64,000 nucleotides of DNA, from the NCBI GenBank assembly GCA_963548155.1, contig CAUUTP010000002.1:1-64000 (forward strand), in the 5' to 3' direction. Numbering within the stretch: position 1 is the stretch's first letter; each line of letters begins with the position of its first letter. The stretch comes from Eikenella sp963548155. GTDB taxonomy: Bacteria > Pseudomonadota > Gammaproteobacteria > Burkholderiales > Neisseriaceae. The position numbers and the translations under genes are program-made. Under the pieces are notes generated by a model. The model had not been told where the DNA came from and did no database searches. It saw only the letters and a program-made list of their open reading frames with translations. Positions 24,272 to 31,109 of the stretch are shown here, piece by piece.

Positions 24272-24577
24272 TTATTTACCTACCTCACAGCACAGCCGGT
24301 CTTGGATAAATTCGACGATTTCGTCTTGCACGCTTTGATACCCGTAGCAGCCATATACAAGCAGTCGGCAATACAGCTTCCCCCTGCGGTTGATGACGGC
24401 TACCGGATGGCCTTTTTCACGCTTGATGTGCCAGGTAAATTCCCCGTAGCTGTTCACGGTGCGTAGGTTGTTGAAGCGCGGGTAGCCTGCTGCATTGGTT
24501 TCGGAGGCGGGTAAGCGGCGGTCGGGGTTCAGCTTCGCGGCTGCTGACAGCGCCAATGCAATCAGTGTTTTTCTCAT
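24272..24577 (-). CDS. Hypothetical phage protein
   Basis: A 101-residue protein starting MRKTLIALALSAAAKLNPDR. The first helix could be a weak signal or membrane segment. The ATG at 24577 follows AGGAAA and is preferred over the reading from 24613. Two cysteines near the C-terminus (RLCCEVGK). No domain recognised. Confidence 0.55.
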   Translation of the reverse strand: MRKTLIALALSAAAKLNPDRRLPASETNAAGYPRFNNLRTVNSYGEFTWHIKREKGHPVAVINRRGKLYCRLLVYGCYGYQSVQDEIVEFIQDRLCCEVGK

Positions 24578-24578
24578 T

Positions 24579-24809
24579 TCAATTTCCTTTCCTGTTTCGT
24601 TCAAACCACTCAATCCGTCTCTTCACATCCGCTTCCGGCAGCGCCTCGAATTGCCCGTTGTGGCATTCATGCCGTGCCGGATAGGCGCGGTACGTTTCGC
24701 CGTGTTCACAAGCCGCCAGCCCGTGTGCAATCAGCCATCCCGGCCTTCGGTTGCCGTCATGGCCGATTACGCTGAATTGCCAATGGCGGCAGGATAGGCA
24801 GTTGTCCAT
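24579..24809 (-). CDS. Small cysteine-rich protein, possible zinc binder
   Basis: A 76-residue protein starting MDNCLSCRHWQ, with a second Cys/His set (AACEHGE and RHECHNGQ). The spacing suggests a single zinc site. Function unknown. Confidence 0.55.
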   Translation of the reverse strand: MDNCLSCRHWQFSVIGHDGNRRPGWLIAHGLAACEHGETYRAYPARHECHNGQFEALPEADVKRRIEWFERNRKGN

Positions 24810-24810
24810 A

Positions 24811-25476
24811 TCACGCCTCCATCGTCAGCCGCTCGAGCAGCGCGGCAATCTGCGGGCGGAACGGGTTGCCGTCCGGCAGGGCAGGCAGCGGCTCGCCGGT
24901 TTTCAGCAAATGCCTTTCTGCCGCCGCTTCGGAAGGCAGGCAGGTCAAAGCCTGTTCCGCAGTCAGGCGGCCTTTGCGCACCGCATCCATGATGGCGGTA
25001 GCTTGATGTTCGCGGTTGTAGCCACGGCTCACAAACCATTCCACCTTGCCCCCGCTGGCCACCACATCAGCAGCAAGCCGGGCATAGCTGTCGCGGAAAG
25101 CCATACGCGCACCGGTTTTGTCTCCGGCGGCAAACAGTTCCCATGCCCCGTTACCCGCCGCCGTCATGGCGATTTCCGGCACAATCACGGTCAATTCTTC
25201 ATTGCGCCAGCCTTCGGCTAGCATCCCGAATGCTTCATCGGCAGACGGCAGTCCGGTATCGATACGCTCCAAAATCGCCGCCAAACTCAAACGCCCGGTC
25301 AGTTCTCGGCGGCAGCGGTTGAGTGCGGACAGCACGGCTGCCGTGTCGTAGGTTTGCAAGTCATCCACCATCACATCCACAGCCGCCGCGCTCAAAGCGG
25401 TGCCGGTCAGTTCGGCGGTTACAGCCAGCGCCCGTTTCAGTTCGGCGCGTTTGGCCAGAAATTCCTGTTGGTTCAT
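24811..25476 (-). CDS. Phage replication-region protein of unknown function
   Basis: A 221-residue helical protein starting MNQQEFLAKRAELKRALAVT, with LSALNRCRRELTGRLSLAAILERID and a conserved-looking middle (GDKTGARMAFRDSYARL). Such proteins commonly follow the phage replication initiator. The ATG at 25476 overlaps the initiator's stop. A helicase-loader role is possible but not shown by a P-loop, which is absent. Confidence 0.6.
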   Translation of the reverse strand: MNQQEFLAKRAELKRALAVTAELTGTALSAAAVDVMVDDLQTYDTAAVLSALNRCRRELTGRLSLAAILERIDTGLPSADEAFGMLAEGWRNEELTVIVPEIAMTAAGNGAWELFAAGDKTGARMAFRDSYARLAADVVASGGKVEWFVSRGYNREHQATAIMDAVRKGRLTAEQALTCLPSEAAAERHLLKTGEPLPALPDGNPFRPQIAALLERLTMEA

Positions 25477-26441
25477 GCTGCTGCTCCCTGCTGTTTGCGC
25501 TGATAACGTTCCCATGCTTCCAGGTCATCGGATTGCATAACCGCATCCAAGTTGCCTTGCGTGCGTTCGGCCTGCTGCGCTTTGGCTTGGGTCATCTGTT
25601 CGCCGCGCTGCATATCGGTCAGCACCTGCTGGTAAGCCCGAAGCAGGCAGCCGATTTCGTGGCGGGATTGCACAAACCAGCGGTTATTGTGGGAAACGAA
25701 GTAGGCCGCCAGATGCGGGGCAATCTCCCTGCCAACGAAGCGCACCAGTTGCGCAGTCTGCCCGCGTGTTTTGGCATTCGAGGCAGGCAATACCCCGTAA
25801 CGTTCGCGGTAAGCCCTAGCGTAGGCTTGCCAAGTTGCCACGTTGTCCGGGTCGGCTTGTTTTTTTGGTTTTGCAAGCTTGGCGGTTTTGATTTCGGCCA
25901 GCTGAAATTCAGGCTCGGCAGCGGCGGGGGAATCCCCGTCGCCATCCTGTAGAAAGTCTATGGGTAAGTCTTTGTGGAAAGTCTCTGGTAATTGTGGGTT
26001 CAAATTTGAACTCCCTGCGTTCACGGATGAATCCATAGAGTTCACGGATGAATCTTCGGCGTTCAAATTTGAATCTTCGTGGTTCACGGATGAATCTTCG
26101 GCAGCCTCGGCGGAGAAATCCAAAATCGGCGAAGCGTAGTTCACGCGATACCATTTGGTGTTATCCAACCCGTGCCGGTTGTATTCGTCGGTCGTTACCA
26201 GTACGCCCATCTTCTCCAGCTTGCGAACAATGCGCCCTATCTGCTGTTTCTCCATAAACGGGAAATGCTCCAGCCATTGTTCGTAGGTGTTGTACACCCA
26301 CGCTTTGCCGTCGCGGATGTTTTTGGATTTCTCGCACAGCCAATGAATCTGTTGCAGGAAGTGCGCCTCATACAGCCCGATGCGTGCCGCCAGCTTGGGC
26401 GATACCATCAGGGGATAATCGTGTATCAACAAACTGCTCAT
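25473..26441 (-). CDS. Phage replication initiator-like protein (winged helix)
   Basis: A 322-residue protein. The N-terminal part (residues 1-100) looks like a winged-helix DNA-binding domain (QQIGRIVRKLEKMGVLVTTDEYN). A linker of repeated DSSVN/DSNLN units spans about residues 112-150. The C-terminal part has WQAYARAYRERYGVLP and an Arg/Gln-rich end. It occupies the place of lambda O. Its start overlaps the stop of a 32-residue gene (ATGA). Confidence 0.7.
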   Translation of the reverse strand: MSSLLIHDYPLMVSPKLAARIGLYEAHFLQQIHWLCEKSKNIRDGKAWVYNTYEQWLEHFPFMEKQQIGRIVRKLEKMGVLVTTDEYNRHGLDNTKWYRVNYASPILDFSAEAAEDSSVNHEDSNLNAEDSSVNSMDSSVNAGSSNLNPQLPETFHKDLPIDFLQDGDGDSPAAAEPEFQLAEIKTAKLAKPKKQADPDNVATWQAYARAYRERYGVLPASNAKTRGQTAQLVRFVGREIAPHLAAYFVSHNNRWFVQSRHEIGCLLRAYQQVLTDMQRGEQMTQAKAQQAERTQGNLDAVMQSDDLEAWERYQRKQQGAAA

Positions 26442-26536
26442 TTCCTGTTCCTCACTACCGCCATCATTCGGCGCTCACAAAATTCAGTTAAATCCAACGC
26501 ACGGGCAAACGCCCAATTCCAAAACCATTCACGCAT
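26438..26536 (-). CDS. Tiny protein (32 residues) in the replication operon
   Basis: GGAGG lies seven bases before the ATG at 26536, which overlaps the end of the helix-turn-helix gene. The stop overlaps the initiator start. The product begins MREWFWNWAFARALDLTEFC, with an aromatic N-terminus and a basic end. The strong ribosome site and end-to-end overlaps argue that it is translated. Confidence 0.5.
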   Translation of the reverse strand: MREWFWNWAFARALDLTEFCERRMMAVVRNRK

Positions 26537-26753
26537 GGCTTGCCTCCAATAGTCGGTAACTGGCGTATTTCTTGCCCGTTCTTTGGTCATGCACCATCTC
26601 GCGGTGGATAACGTGGCCGGCCTGCGATAAGTCATAAATCCGCGCACCCAAGCGCATACAGCCGAACAGGTTCAGTGCTTCCAGCGGCGTGATGCTGTTG
26701 CCTTGGCGCATGTATTCCAAAATCTGATTGCTTTGTGTTGTTTTATTTGTCAT
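26529..26753 (-). CDS. Helix-turn-helix protein
   Basis: A 74-residue protein with ILEYMRQGNSITPLEALNLF and LGARIYDLSQAGHVIHREMV, the winged-helix pattern of small phage DNA-binding proteins upstream of replication genes. Likely a regulator or replication accessory. Confidence 0.7.
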   Translation of the reverse strand: MTNKTTQSNQILEYMRQGNSITPLEALNLFGCMRLGARIYDLSQAGHVIHREMVHDQRTGKKYASYRLLEASHA

Positions 26754-26907
26754 AATTAAGCCTCCTTATATTCTGTTAATATTCCTTTGCCCGCCAGCTT
26801 CGGCGGGCTTTCTTTTGCCCGTCTGTCCGGGCTGCCAAGCGTCTGTCCGCTTTGTCTGCCGTGGTAAAATGGCTGTTCCCCAACAACCGACCACGAAAGG
26901 TAAAATC

Positions 26908-27090
26908 ATGTCCCGCCTTACTCATTTGGAATCTCTCCAACTCGCCGCTACTTTGCTGTCCGGCAGAGAAGCCCATGAAACGCTAAATAAACAGGTTGAA
27001 TATCTGTTCAATGTAGCCGAAAAAATCCTAGAAGAAGACGGCAGGCGCAATCCGCCAGGATCTGTCGGGATTAGGACGTTCAATCTATAG
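26908..27090 (+). CDS. Small hypothetical protein on the plus strand
   Basis: A 60-residue protein starting MSRLTHLESLQLAATLLSG; GAAAGG precedes the ATG at 26908. It is helical and runs against the surrounding leftward genes, overlapping the end of the convergent gene at 27080 by 11 bases. A GC-rich hairpin with a T-rich tail (about 26790-26815) lies upstream. Confidence 0.5.
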   Translation: MSRLTHLESLQLAATLLSGREAHETLNKQVEYLFNVAEKILEEDGRRNPPGSVGIRTFNL

Positions 27091-27292
27091 TCGGCAGCGC
27101 ATTAATTCGGCGCAGCTCGTTCTCAAGCTCTTTAACGGTTGCGCCGAGGCAACCGGGACAAGTGTCCATTTCCCGAGCAAGATGCCTAGCCACAAATTTC
27201 AGATCCTCTTTGTCGCCTTTGGATAATCCGGCAGCATCTTGGATATCCGCTTTCACTTTCAACACCACTTCAAGTTCCAGTTTTTCTTTCAT
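27080..27292 (-). CDS. Hypothetical phage protein
   Basis: A 70-residue charged protein starting MKEKLELEVVLKVKADIQDA with one CPGC pair (TCPGCLG). No domain recognised. An AAGGAAAGAAG ribosome site lies upstream. Confidence 0.55.
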   Translation of the reverse strand: MKEKLELEVVLKVKADIQDAAGLSKGDKEDLKFVARHLAREMDTCPGCLGATVKELENELRRINALPTID

Positions 27293-27326
27293 CTTCTTTC
27301 CTTTCTCAAAAATATTTGCGCCCCTA

Positions 27327-27518
27327 TTAGTCCCTAACTGTCTCTGTTAGTAAGTCTTTTATGGAGCTAACATGTCCATACGCGTGGCCATCCAGCACAT
27401 AGCGGATATAAGCGCTGAGTGAAGTGAAGCCGTTAAGGGCAGCCAGCGTTTTCAGGTCGTCTTTCATTGCTTGAGGGATATGGAGCTTGACCTCTTCAGT
27501 GCATTTCTCACGCTTCAT
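27327..27518 (-). CDS. Ribbon-helix-helix-like small protein
   Basis: A 63-residue protein. EVKLHIPQAMKDDLKTLAAL followed by GFTSLSAYIRYVLDGH resembles the beta strand plus two helices of Arc/CopG repressors. It overlaps the end of the cro-like gene by 11 bases, so both come from the same early leftward transcript. Confidence 0.6.
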   Translation of the reverse strand: MKREKCTEEVKLHIPQAMKDDLKTLAALNGFTSLSAYIRYVLDGHAYGHVSSIKDLLTETVRD

Positions 27519-27747
27519 AACGTTGCTCCACTAACTCCGGCCAAATTTCGTGCCAGTCGTCAGGGCGCATTTCTTGGCGGGTTACTTTGTGGTTGGTTAA
27601 ACGCTCAATAATGACGCAGCGTTTAGGTGGGATTGGGCGAATATTTTTGCGCCACTCGCTTGCTGTTGGCGGCTTCACGCCGATTGCCAAAGCAAAGGCA
27701 TTTAGTCCGCCAAGCTGTGTGATTGCGCGCTCAATTGGTGTAGTCAT
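27508..27747 (-). CDS. Cro/YdaS-like regulator
   Basis: A 79-residue helix-turn-helix protein (GLNAFALAIGVKPPTASEWRK) of the YdaS/Cro type. It is divergent from the CI-like repressor across three shared operators, the standard position of Cro. It should tip the switch to lytic growth by acting on the same operators. Confidence 0.8.
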   Translation of the reverse strand: MTTPIERAITQLGGLNAFALAIGVKPPTASEWRKNIRPIPPKRCVIIERLTNHKVTRQEMRPDDWHEIWPELVEQRYEA

Positions 27748-27778
27748 TTAGTTACCTCTTTATCTCATGCCGTAATAT

Positions 27779-27793
27779 TAAGGTATTACCTAA
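27779..27793. promoter_or_regulatory. Operator 1 of the lysogeny switch
   Basis: TAAGGTATTACCTAA, a 15-bp palindrome matching the consensus TTAGGYATTGCCTAA. Confidence 0.65.
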
Positions 27794-27800
27794 TAATATG

Positions 27801-27815
27801 CAAGGTATTGCCTAA
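27801..27815. promoter_or_regulatory. Operator 2 of the lysogeny switch
   Basis: CAAGGTATTGCCTAA; it also holds the candidate -35 box (TTGCCT, 27808-27813) of the repressor promoter. Confidence 0.65.
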
Positions 27816-27837
27816 TTATTATCGCTTTAAATATGAT
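27808..27837 (+). promoter_or_regulatory. Candidate repressor (maintenance) promoter
   Basis: TTGCCT (27808-27813) and TATGAT (27832-27837) are 18 bases apart, reading into the CI-like gene. Confidence 0.5.
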
Positions 27838-27844
27838 TAGGCAA
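27816..27844 (-). promoter_or_regulatory. Early leftward (cro) promoter
   Basis: On the minus strand, TTGCCT (27839-27844) and TAATAA (27816-27821) are 17 bases apart. The -35 box lies inside operator 3, and the -10 box abuts operator 2. Confidence 0.6.
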
Positions 27845-27851
27845 CGCCTAA
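27837..27851. promoter_or_regulatory. Operator 3 of the lysogeny switch
   Basis: TTAGGCAACGCCTAA, the most symmetric copy, ending 11 bases before the CI-like start codon. Confidence 0.65.
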
Positions 27852-27862
27852 AAGGATTTAAA

Positions 27863-28768
27863 ATGCTTACTGGAAAAGAACTTGGAACTGCTATTGATGA
27901 AGCCATTCGGATGAAAGGTGTGAAGAAGGCGGATGTGGCTAGAGAGTTTGGCGTGAAACCGCCTTCTGTTACTGGTTGGATTCAGACTGGGCGCATCGCG
28001 AAAGAGCATCTTGGAAAGTTGGTTGAGTATTTTTCTGATGTTGTCTCCCCGTCTCATTTTGGTATGGGTGACGTGGCTCCCACGCCGCCGCCACGTTTCG
28101 CCGACTTCGCCGCCCGTCTGAAACAATCGATAGAGGCAAGCGGGCTGTCACTGGATGAGGTAGCCAAAAAATCGTTTGTGCCGAAAGAGCGGCTGGAAAA
28201 GTATTTGACCGGCACAAAGCTGCCGTATGTCGAAGACGGGGAGAATTTGGCCGAAGCGCTGAAAATCAGCGTTGAATGGCTGCGCTATGGCGATAACCCG
28301 GAAATTCCGCCTATCGGCTCAAGGGTGCTGGTGTCTGATGATCCGCCGGACAACGATGCCTATTTCCGCATCCCGATTTATGACGTGAAGCTGTCAGCCG
28401 GGAATGGCAATGCGACGTGGATTGAGAGGGAAAATGATGACAACCCGCTGCTGTTTCGGCCTGGGTGGCTTAAAGTGAAAGGCTTGCAGCGGAAGTACCT
28501 GCGCGGGATGTATGTGCGCGGGGACAGCATGGAACCGCTGCTAATGCACTGGGATACGATTGTTATCGATGCTTCCGATACGGAGGCGGCAGACGGGGAA
28601 GTTTATGCGGTCTGCTACCAGGGCAAGCTATACATCAAGGAGCTGCGCAATACAGGGGATGCCGTGCAGCTTGTGAGCCGGAATCCGAAATATGATCCGA
28701 TAGAGATACCCAACGGCAGCGATGTGCAGTTTCAGGTATTAGGCCGCATGGTATGGCGCGGCGGTTAG
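27863..28768 (+). CDS. CI-like phage repressor with S24 peptidase domain
   Basis: A 301-residue repressor. An N-terminal helix-turn-helix (residues about 22-42, KADVAREFGVKPPSVTGWI) is followed by a second HTH-like region near residue 95 (LDEVAKKSFVPKERLEKYL). The S24 domain carries the cleavage-type Ala-Gly (LSAGNG, about 178), the catalytic Ser in RGDSMEP (about 222) and Lys in LYIKELR (about 256). These support RecA-stimulated self-cleavage and SOS induction. The ATG at 27863 follows AAAGGA; an ATG at 27833 would place the start inside operator 3. Confidence 0.9.
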   Translation: MLTGKELGTAIDEAIRMKGVKKADVAREFGVKPPSVTGWIQTGRIAKEHLGKLVEYFSDVVSPSHFGMGDVAPTPPPRFADFAARLKQSIEASGLSLDEVAKKSFVPKERLEKYLTGTKLPYVEDGENLAEALKISVEWLRYGDNPEIPPIGSRVLVSDDPPDNDAYFRIPIYDVKLSAGNGNATWIERENDDNPLLFRPGWLKVKGLQRKYLRGMYVRGDSMEPLLMHWDTIVIDASDTEAADGEVYAVCYQGKLYIKELRNTGDAVQLVSRNPKYDPIEIPNGSDVQFQVLGRMVWRGG

Positions 28769-28780
28769 ACGAAAGGAAAG

Positions 28781-28993
28781 ATGATGACCCGACCCGAGAT
28801 GTTGCAATTACTGCAACAACTGAAACAAGCCTATGCTGAACAAGAATCCCCGGACGAACGTTACAAATTCGCATCGGCGGCCATTGATGATGCTATCTCG
28901 ACACTGGAAAGCGGCACAGTAAGTATCGAGCAGGTACGAGATGCGGAATCGGAATATGTTTTTGTGCCGATGCTCGAACAGAAATTGAGGTGA
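28781..28993 (+). CDS. Small hypothetical protein in the repressor operon
   Basis: A 70-residue helical acidic protein starting MMTRPEMLQLLQQLKQAYAE; AAAGGAAAG precedes the double ATG. Being 12 bases downstream of the repressor, it is probably expressed in the lysogen. Function unknown. Confidence 0.6.
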   Translation: MMTRPEMLQLLQQLKQAYAEQESPDERYKFASAAIDDAISTLESGTVSIEQVRDAESEYVFVPMLEQKLR

Positions 28994-28997
28994 TGCC

Positions 28998-29252
28998 ATG
29001 AAAACCATCTACATAGCCCAAGCCTTTTCCTATGAGGTCAAAAAAGGCAAGACCACCACCAAACTGCTCAACGAGCAGCCGATACAGTACGCATCAGCAG
29101 ACCAGGCAATCAGCCGGGCAAGAAGGATGGCAGAGACTAAGGCCGGAGCGATTGCGATAGCCCAGCAGTTTGACGAGGCTACTGGCGAAGCAGGAGATTA
29201 CGAGGTGTTGTGGCAGGGTGGGGTGTTGCCGCAGGGGCTGATTGAGGATTAG
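28998..29252 (+). CDS. Small hypothetical protein in the repressor operon
   Basis: An 84-residue protein starting MKTIYIAQAFSYEVKKGKTT, with an Ala/Arg-rich helix (ISRARRMAETKAGAIAIAQQF). It follows the previous gene by four bases. A role in lysogeny is possible from position only. Confidence 0.6.
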   Translation: MKTIYIAQAFSYEVKKGKTTTKLLNEQPIQYASADQAISRARRMAETKAGAIAIAQQFDEATGEAGDYEVLWQGGVLPQGLIED

Positions 29253-29347
29253 GCCGCGTGTTTTGGTGGAGTGTGTTGGATTAATAGTAATTAGGACTGG
29301 CTGCGTTATAATGGCGTTTTAGTCCCGGGTAAGAGGTGTTAAAAAAC

Positions 29348-29434
29348 ATGGCGATAGATGAGAAAAATACGGATTTAGTCCCACCTCTAGAACTTTGCTT
29401 TGGACTATGGAGAAAATATGAACAAGGCTGCTGA
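29348..29434 (+). CDS. Possible 28-residue upstream reading overlapping the DUF3800 gene
   Basis: Starts MAIDEKNTDLVPPLELCF and ends 17 bases beyond the DUF3800 start codon. An inverted repeat AGAGGTG/CACCTCT spans its beginning. No strong ribosome site; may be a leader or nothing. Confidence 0.25.
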   Translation: MAIDEKNTDLVPPLELCFGLWRKYEQGC

Positions 29435-30368
29435 CAGCAAAGAGAATGCAAAACAGAAGGCAGCTTCAATAACTGCGCCAAAGGAGCTAACCGAATCGGA
29501 AAAGCAGGCGCAATTATCTTTCGATTTTGCCGAGCGCATATATAACAAGGAGTTTAGCCAATATATTGTATATGTTGATGAAAGTGGCGATTCTAATTTG
29601 AAGTCAGAAAACATAGATTCAGGCTACCCAGTTTTTGTATTAGCCTTATGTATTTTCCATAAACGCTACTATGCAGACTCACTTGTCCCTGCAGTTCAAA
29701 GTTTGAAATTTAATCACTTCGGGCATGATATGGTTGTTTTCCATGAAAAAGAGATTCGGAAGAAAACAAAGCCGTTTACCTTCCCAACAAAGGAGCAGGA
29801 AGATGAATTTATGCTTGACTTGCAAAAACTTATGGATGGGAGTAAGTTTGTTCTTATATCAGGGGCTATTCTAAAAAATAGAATGCCTGCTAAGCACCAA
29901 TATAGCAGTGCATACAATATTGCTTTAGGTTTATGCTTAGAGCGGCTTTATCGATTCATGATAGAGAAAAGACAGGAAAAGCTAAAAACTTTCATTGTAT
30001 TTGAATCTAGAGGGAATAACGAAGACAAGAACTTAGAGCTTGAATTTAGAAGAATTTGTGATGGCGATAATGTGTTCAAGATACCTCTACCATTTGAAAT
30101 CTTGATTAAATCAAAGCAAACTAATTCAACTGGCTTACAGTTTGCAGACCTTGTGGCTCGGCCAATTGGTAGGCATTTAATAGATGGAGATGAAAAAGAG
30201 AATAGAGCGTTCAATACACTGAAGACTAAGTTCTTTTGTCAAGATAAGCAACGCCTAGGGGAAGAATATCTAGGACATGGACTAGCCACTTTCCCCTCAC
30301 TAGAAAAAGCGAAAGGCCCCGAAAACCGGAGCCATGACGCCGACCAGGGAACCCCCCAATCCACTTAA
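29418..30368 (+). CDS. DUF3800 protein (accessory gene)
   Basis: A 316-residue protein. The signature YIVYVDESGDSN (about residue 50) and later FVLISGAILKN and FESRGNNEDKNLE match DUF3800, predicted to have an RNase H-like fold with acidic active residues. The C-terminal LQFADLVARPIGRHL is typical. The gene is AT-rich compared with its neighbours and lies between the repressor operon and the tRNAs, a common place for accessory genes expressed in lysogens. A defence role is plausible but unproved. GGAGAAAAT precedes the ATG. Confidence 0.8.
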   Translation: MNKAADSKENAKQKAASITAPKELTESEKQAQLSFDFAERIYNKEFSQYIVYVDESGDSNLKSENIDSGYPVFVLALCIFHKRYYADSLVPAVQSLKFNHFGHDMVVFHEKEIRKKTKPFTFPTKEQEDEFMLDLQKLMDGSKFVLISGAILKNRMPAKHQYSSAYNIALGLCLERLYRFMIEKRQEKLKTFIVFESRGNNEDKNLELEFRRICDGDNVFKIPLPFEILIKSKQTNSTGLQFADLVARPIGRHLIDGDEKENRAFNTLKTKFFCQDKQRLGEEYLGHGLATFPSLEKAKGPENRSHDADQGTPQST

Positions 30369-30715
30369 CCCCTAGTATAGCCTATGGGCGCATAGTATTC
30401 AACTTCCTTTACACATATTTCACTTGACTATATAGAATAGTGTAAAAATACAGAGTATTTCATTTATATTCAATGTATTACCGTAACACCATAACCCCAG
30501 TCCGCCCCGCGCGGGCTTTTCTTTTGCCCGTCAAACCACATCCAACTGTAAACCAGTAGCTGACTGTTGCTGTACCGCTGTATAAAAAATGCTTGCATCT
30601 CAGTCAGGAAGCAGGTATTATTCAATTGTTACCCATGCGGGGGTTTTGCCGTGGGTAAAAGATATAGAATTCCCAGCCCGAGTGCTTTAATTGCATTCGG
30701 GCTTTTGCTTTATCC
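30369..30715. other. Non-coding AT-rich stretch upstream of the tRNA genes
   Basis: No gene is seen in these 347 bases. It contains a GC hairpin with TTTTCTTTT near 30503-30522, an inverted repeat TTACCCA/TGGGTAA at 30629-30658 and a terminator-like hairpin directly before tRNA-Arg at 30675-30706. A TTGACT at 30424 has no good partner -10 box. Confidence 0.4.
30675..30706 (+). terminator. Hairpin with T-run just before tRNA-Arg
   Basis: AGCCCGAGTGC/GCATTCGGGCT (one G-T pair) with a 7-base loop and TTTT, ending nine bases before the tRNA. Confidence 0.55.
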
Positions 30716-30789
30716 AAGGCATTAGTGTAGCGGCAGCACGATGGCATCCGAAGCCATAAGACGGGGTTCGAATCCTCGATGCTTTGCCA
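30716..30789 (+). tRNA. Phage-encoded tRNA-Arg (anticodon CCG)
   Basis: A 74-base cloverleaf with encoded CCA. The acceptor is AAGGCAT/ATGCTTT (one G-T pair), the D loop AGCGGCA and the anticodon stem ATGGC/GCCAT. The loop is ATCCGAA, with anticodon CCG reading CGG. The T arm CGGGG/CCTCG closes a TTCGAAT loop and the discriminator is G. It is followed after three bases by tRNA-Gly. Confidence 0.85.
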
Positions 30790-30792
30790 GAT

Positions 30793-30866
30793 GCGGGTGT
30801 AGCTCAAAGGTGGAGCAGCAGCCTTCCAAGCTGACGGCGCGGGTTCAAATCCCGCCATCCGCTCCA
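30793..30866 (+). tRNA. Phage-encoded tRNA-Gly (anticodon TCC)
   Basis: A 74-base cloverleaf with encoded CCA. The acceptor is GCGGGTG/CATCCGC, the D stem GCTC/GAGC and the anticodon loop CTTCCAA (TCC, reading GGA). The T arm GCGGG/CCCGC closes a TTCAAAT loop. The first anticodon-stem pair is a G-A mismatch. Its last 22 bases overlap the end of an antisense helix-turn-helix gene. Confidence 0.87.
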
Positions 30867-31051
30867 AGTTGCTTTTTTAAAGAGATGTTTTCAGCCTTGA
30901 GTTTCAGGTAGGCAACGGCGTATTGTGGAATGCCGCGAGTATTCCAGCGGCTGATAGATTCAGGAGCGACACCAAAGGCACGCGCCAAGTCTGCGCGGGT
31001 CATATGGGCATCAAATAAAAGGGCATCTAATTGTTGTTTGCATGCTTGCAT
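30845..31051 (-). CDS. Small XRE/Cro-like helix-turn-helix protein
   Basis: A 68-residue protein. The motif MTRADLARAFGVAPESISRW is a clear helix-turn-helix, and a KAENISLKKQL helix may help it dimerise. It is divergent from the gene at 31110 across near-palindromes of the form GTTAATATAAC. Its C-terminal codons run through the 3' part of tRNA-Gly on the opposite strand. Likely a local repressor of the late-side operon. Confidence 0.65.
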   Translation of the reverse strand: MQACKQQLDALLFDAHMTRADLARAFGVAPESISRWNTRGIPQYAVAYLKLKAENISLKKQLGADGGI

Positions 31052-31074
31052 TGTTGATAAAAAGTCAATATAAT
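31046..31074 (+). promoter_or_regulatory. Promoter of the PAPS-reductase-like operon
   Basis: TTGCAT (31046-31051) and TATAAT (31069-31074) are 17 bases apart. GTCAATATAAT (31064-31074) overlaps the -10 box and GTTAATATAAC (31084-31094) follows; both may be operators for the divergent regulator. Confidence 0.65.
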
Positions 31075-31109
31075 TGCCGCTATGTTAATATAACTCAGGA
31101 GATAAGGCA

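Noticed and set aside
26851..26870. Promoter for the small plus-strand gene at 26908 (TTGTCT and TAAAAT)
   Set aside because: The two boxes are only seven bases apart, too close for a sigma-70 promoter.
30622..30867. Minus-strand reading of 81 codons starting MERMAGFEPAPS
   Set aside because: It is the antisense of the two tRNA genes; this kind of peptide is a common false call opposite tRNAs.
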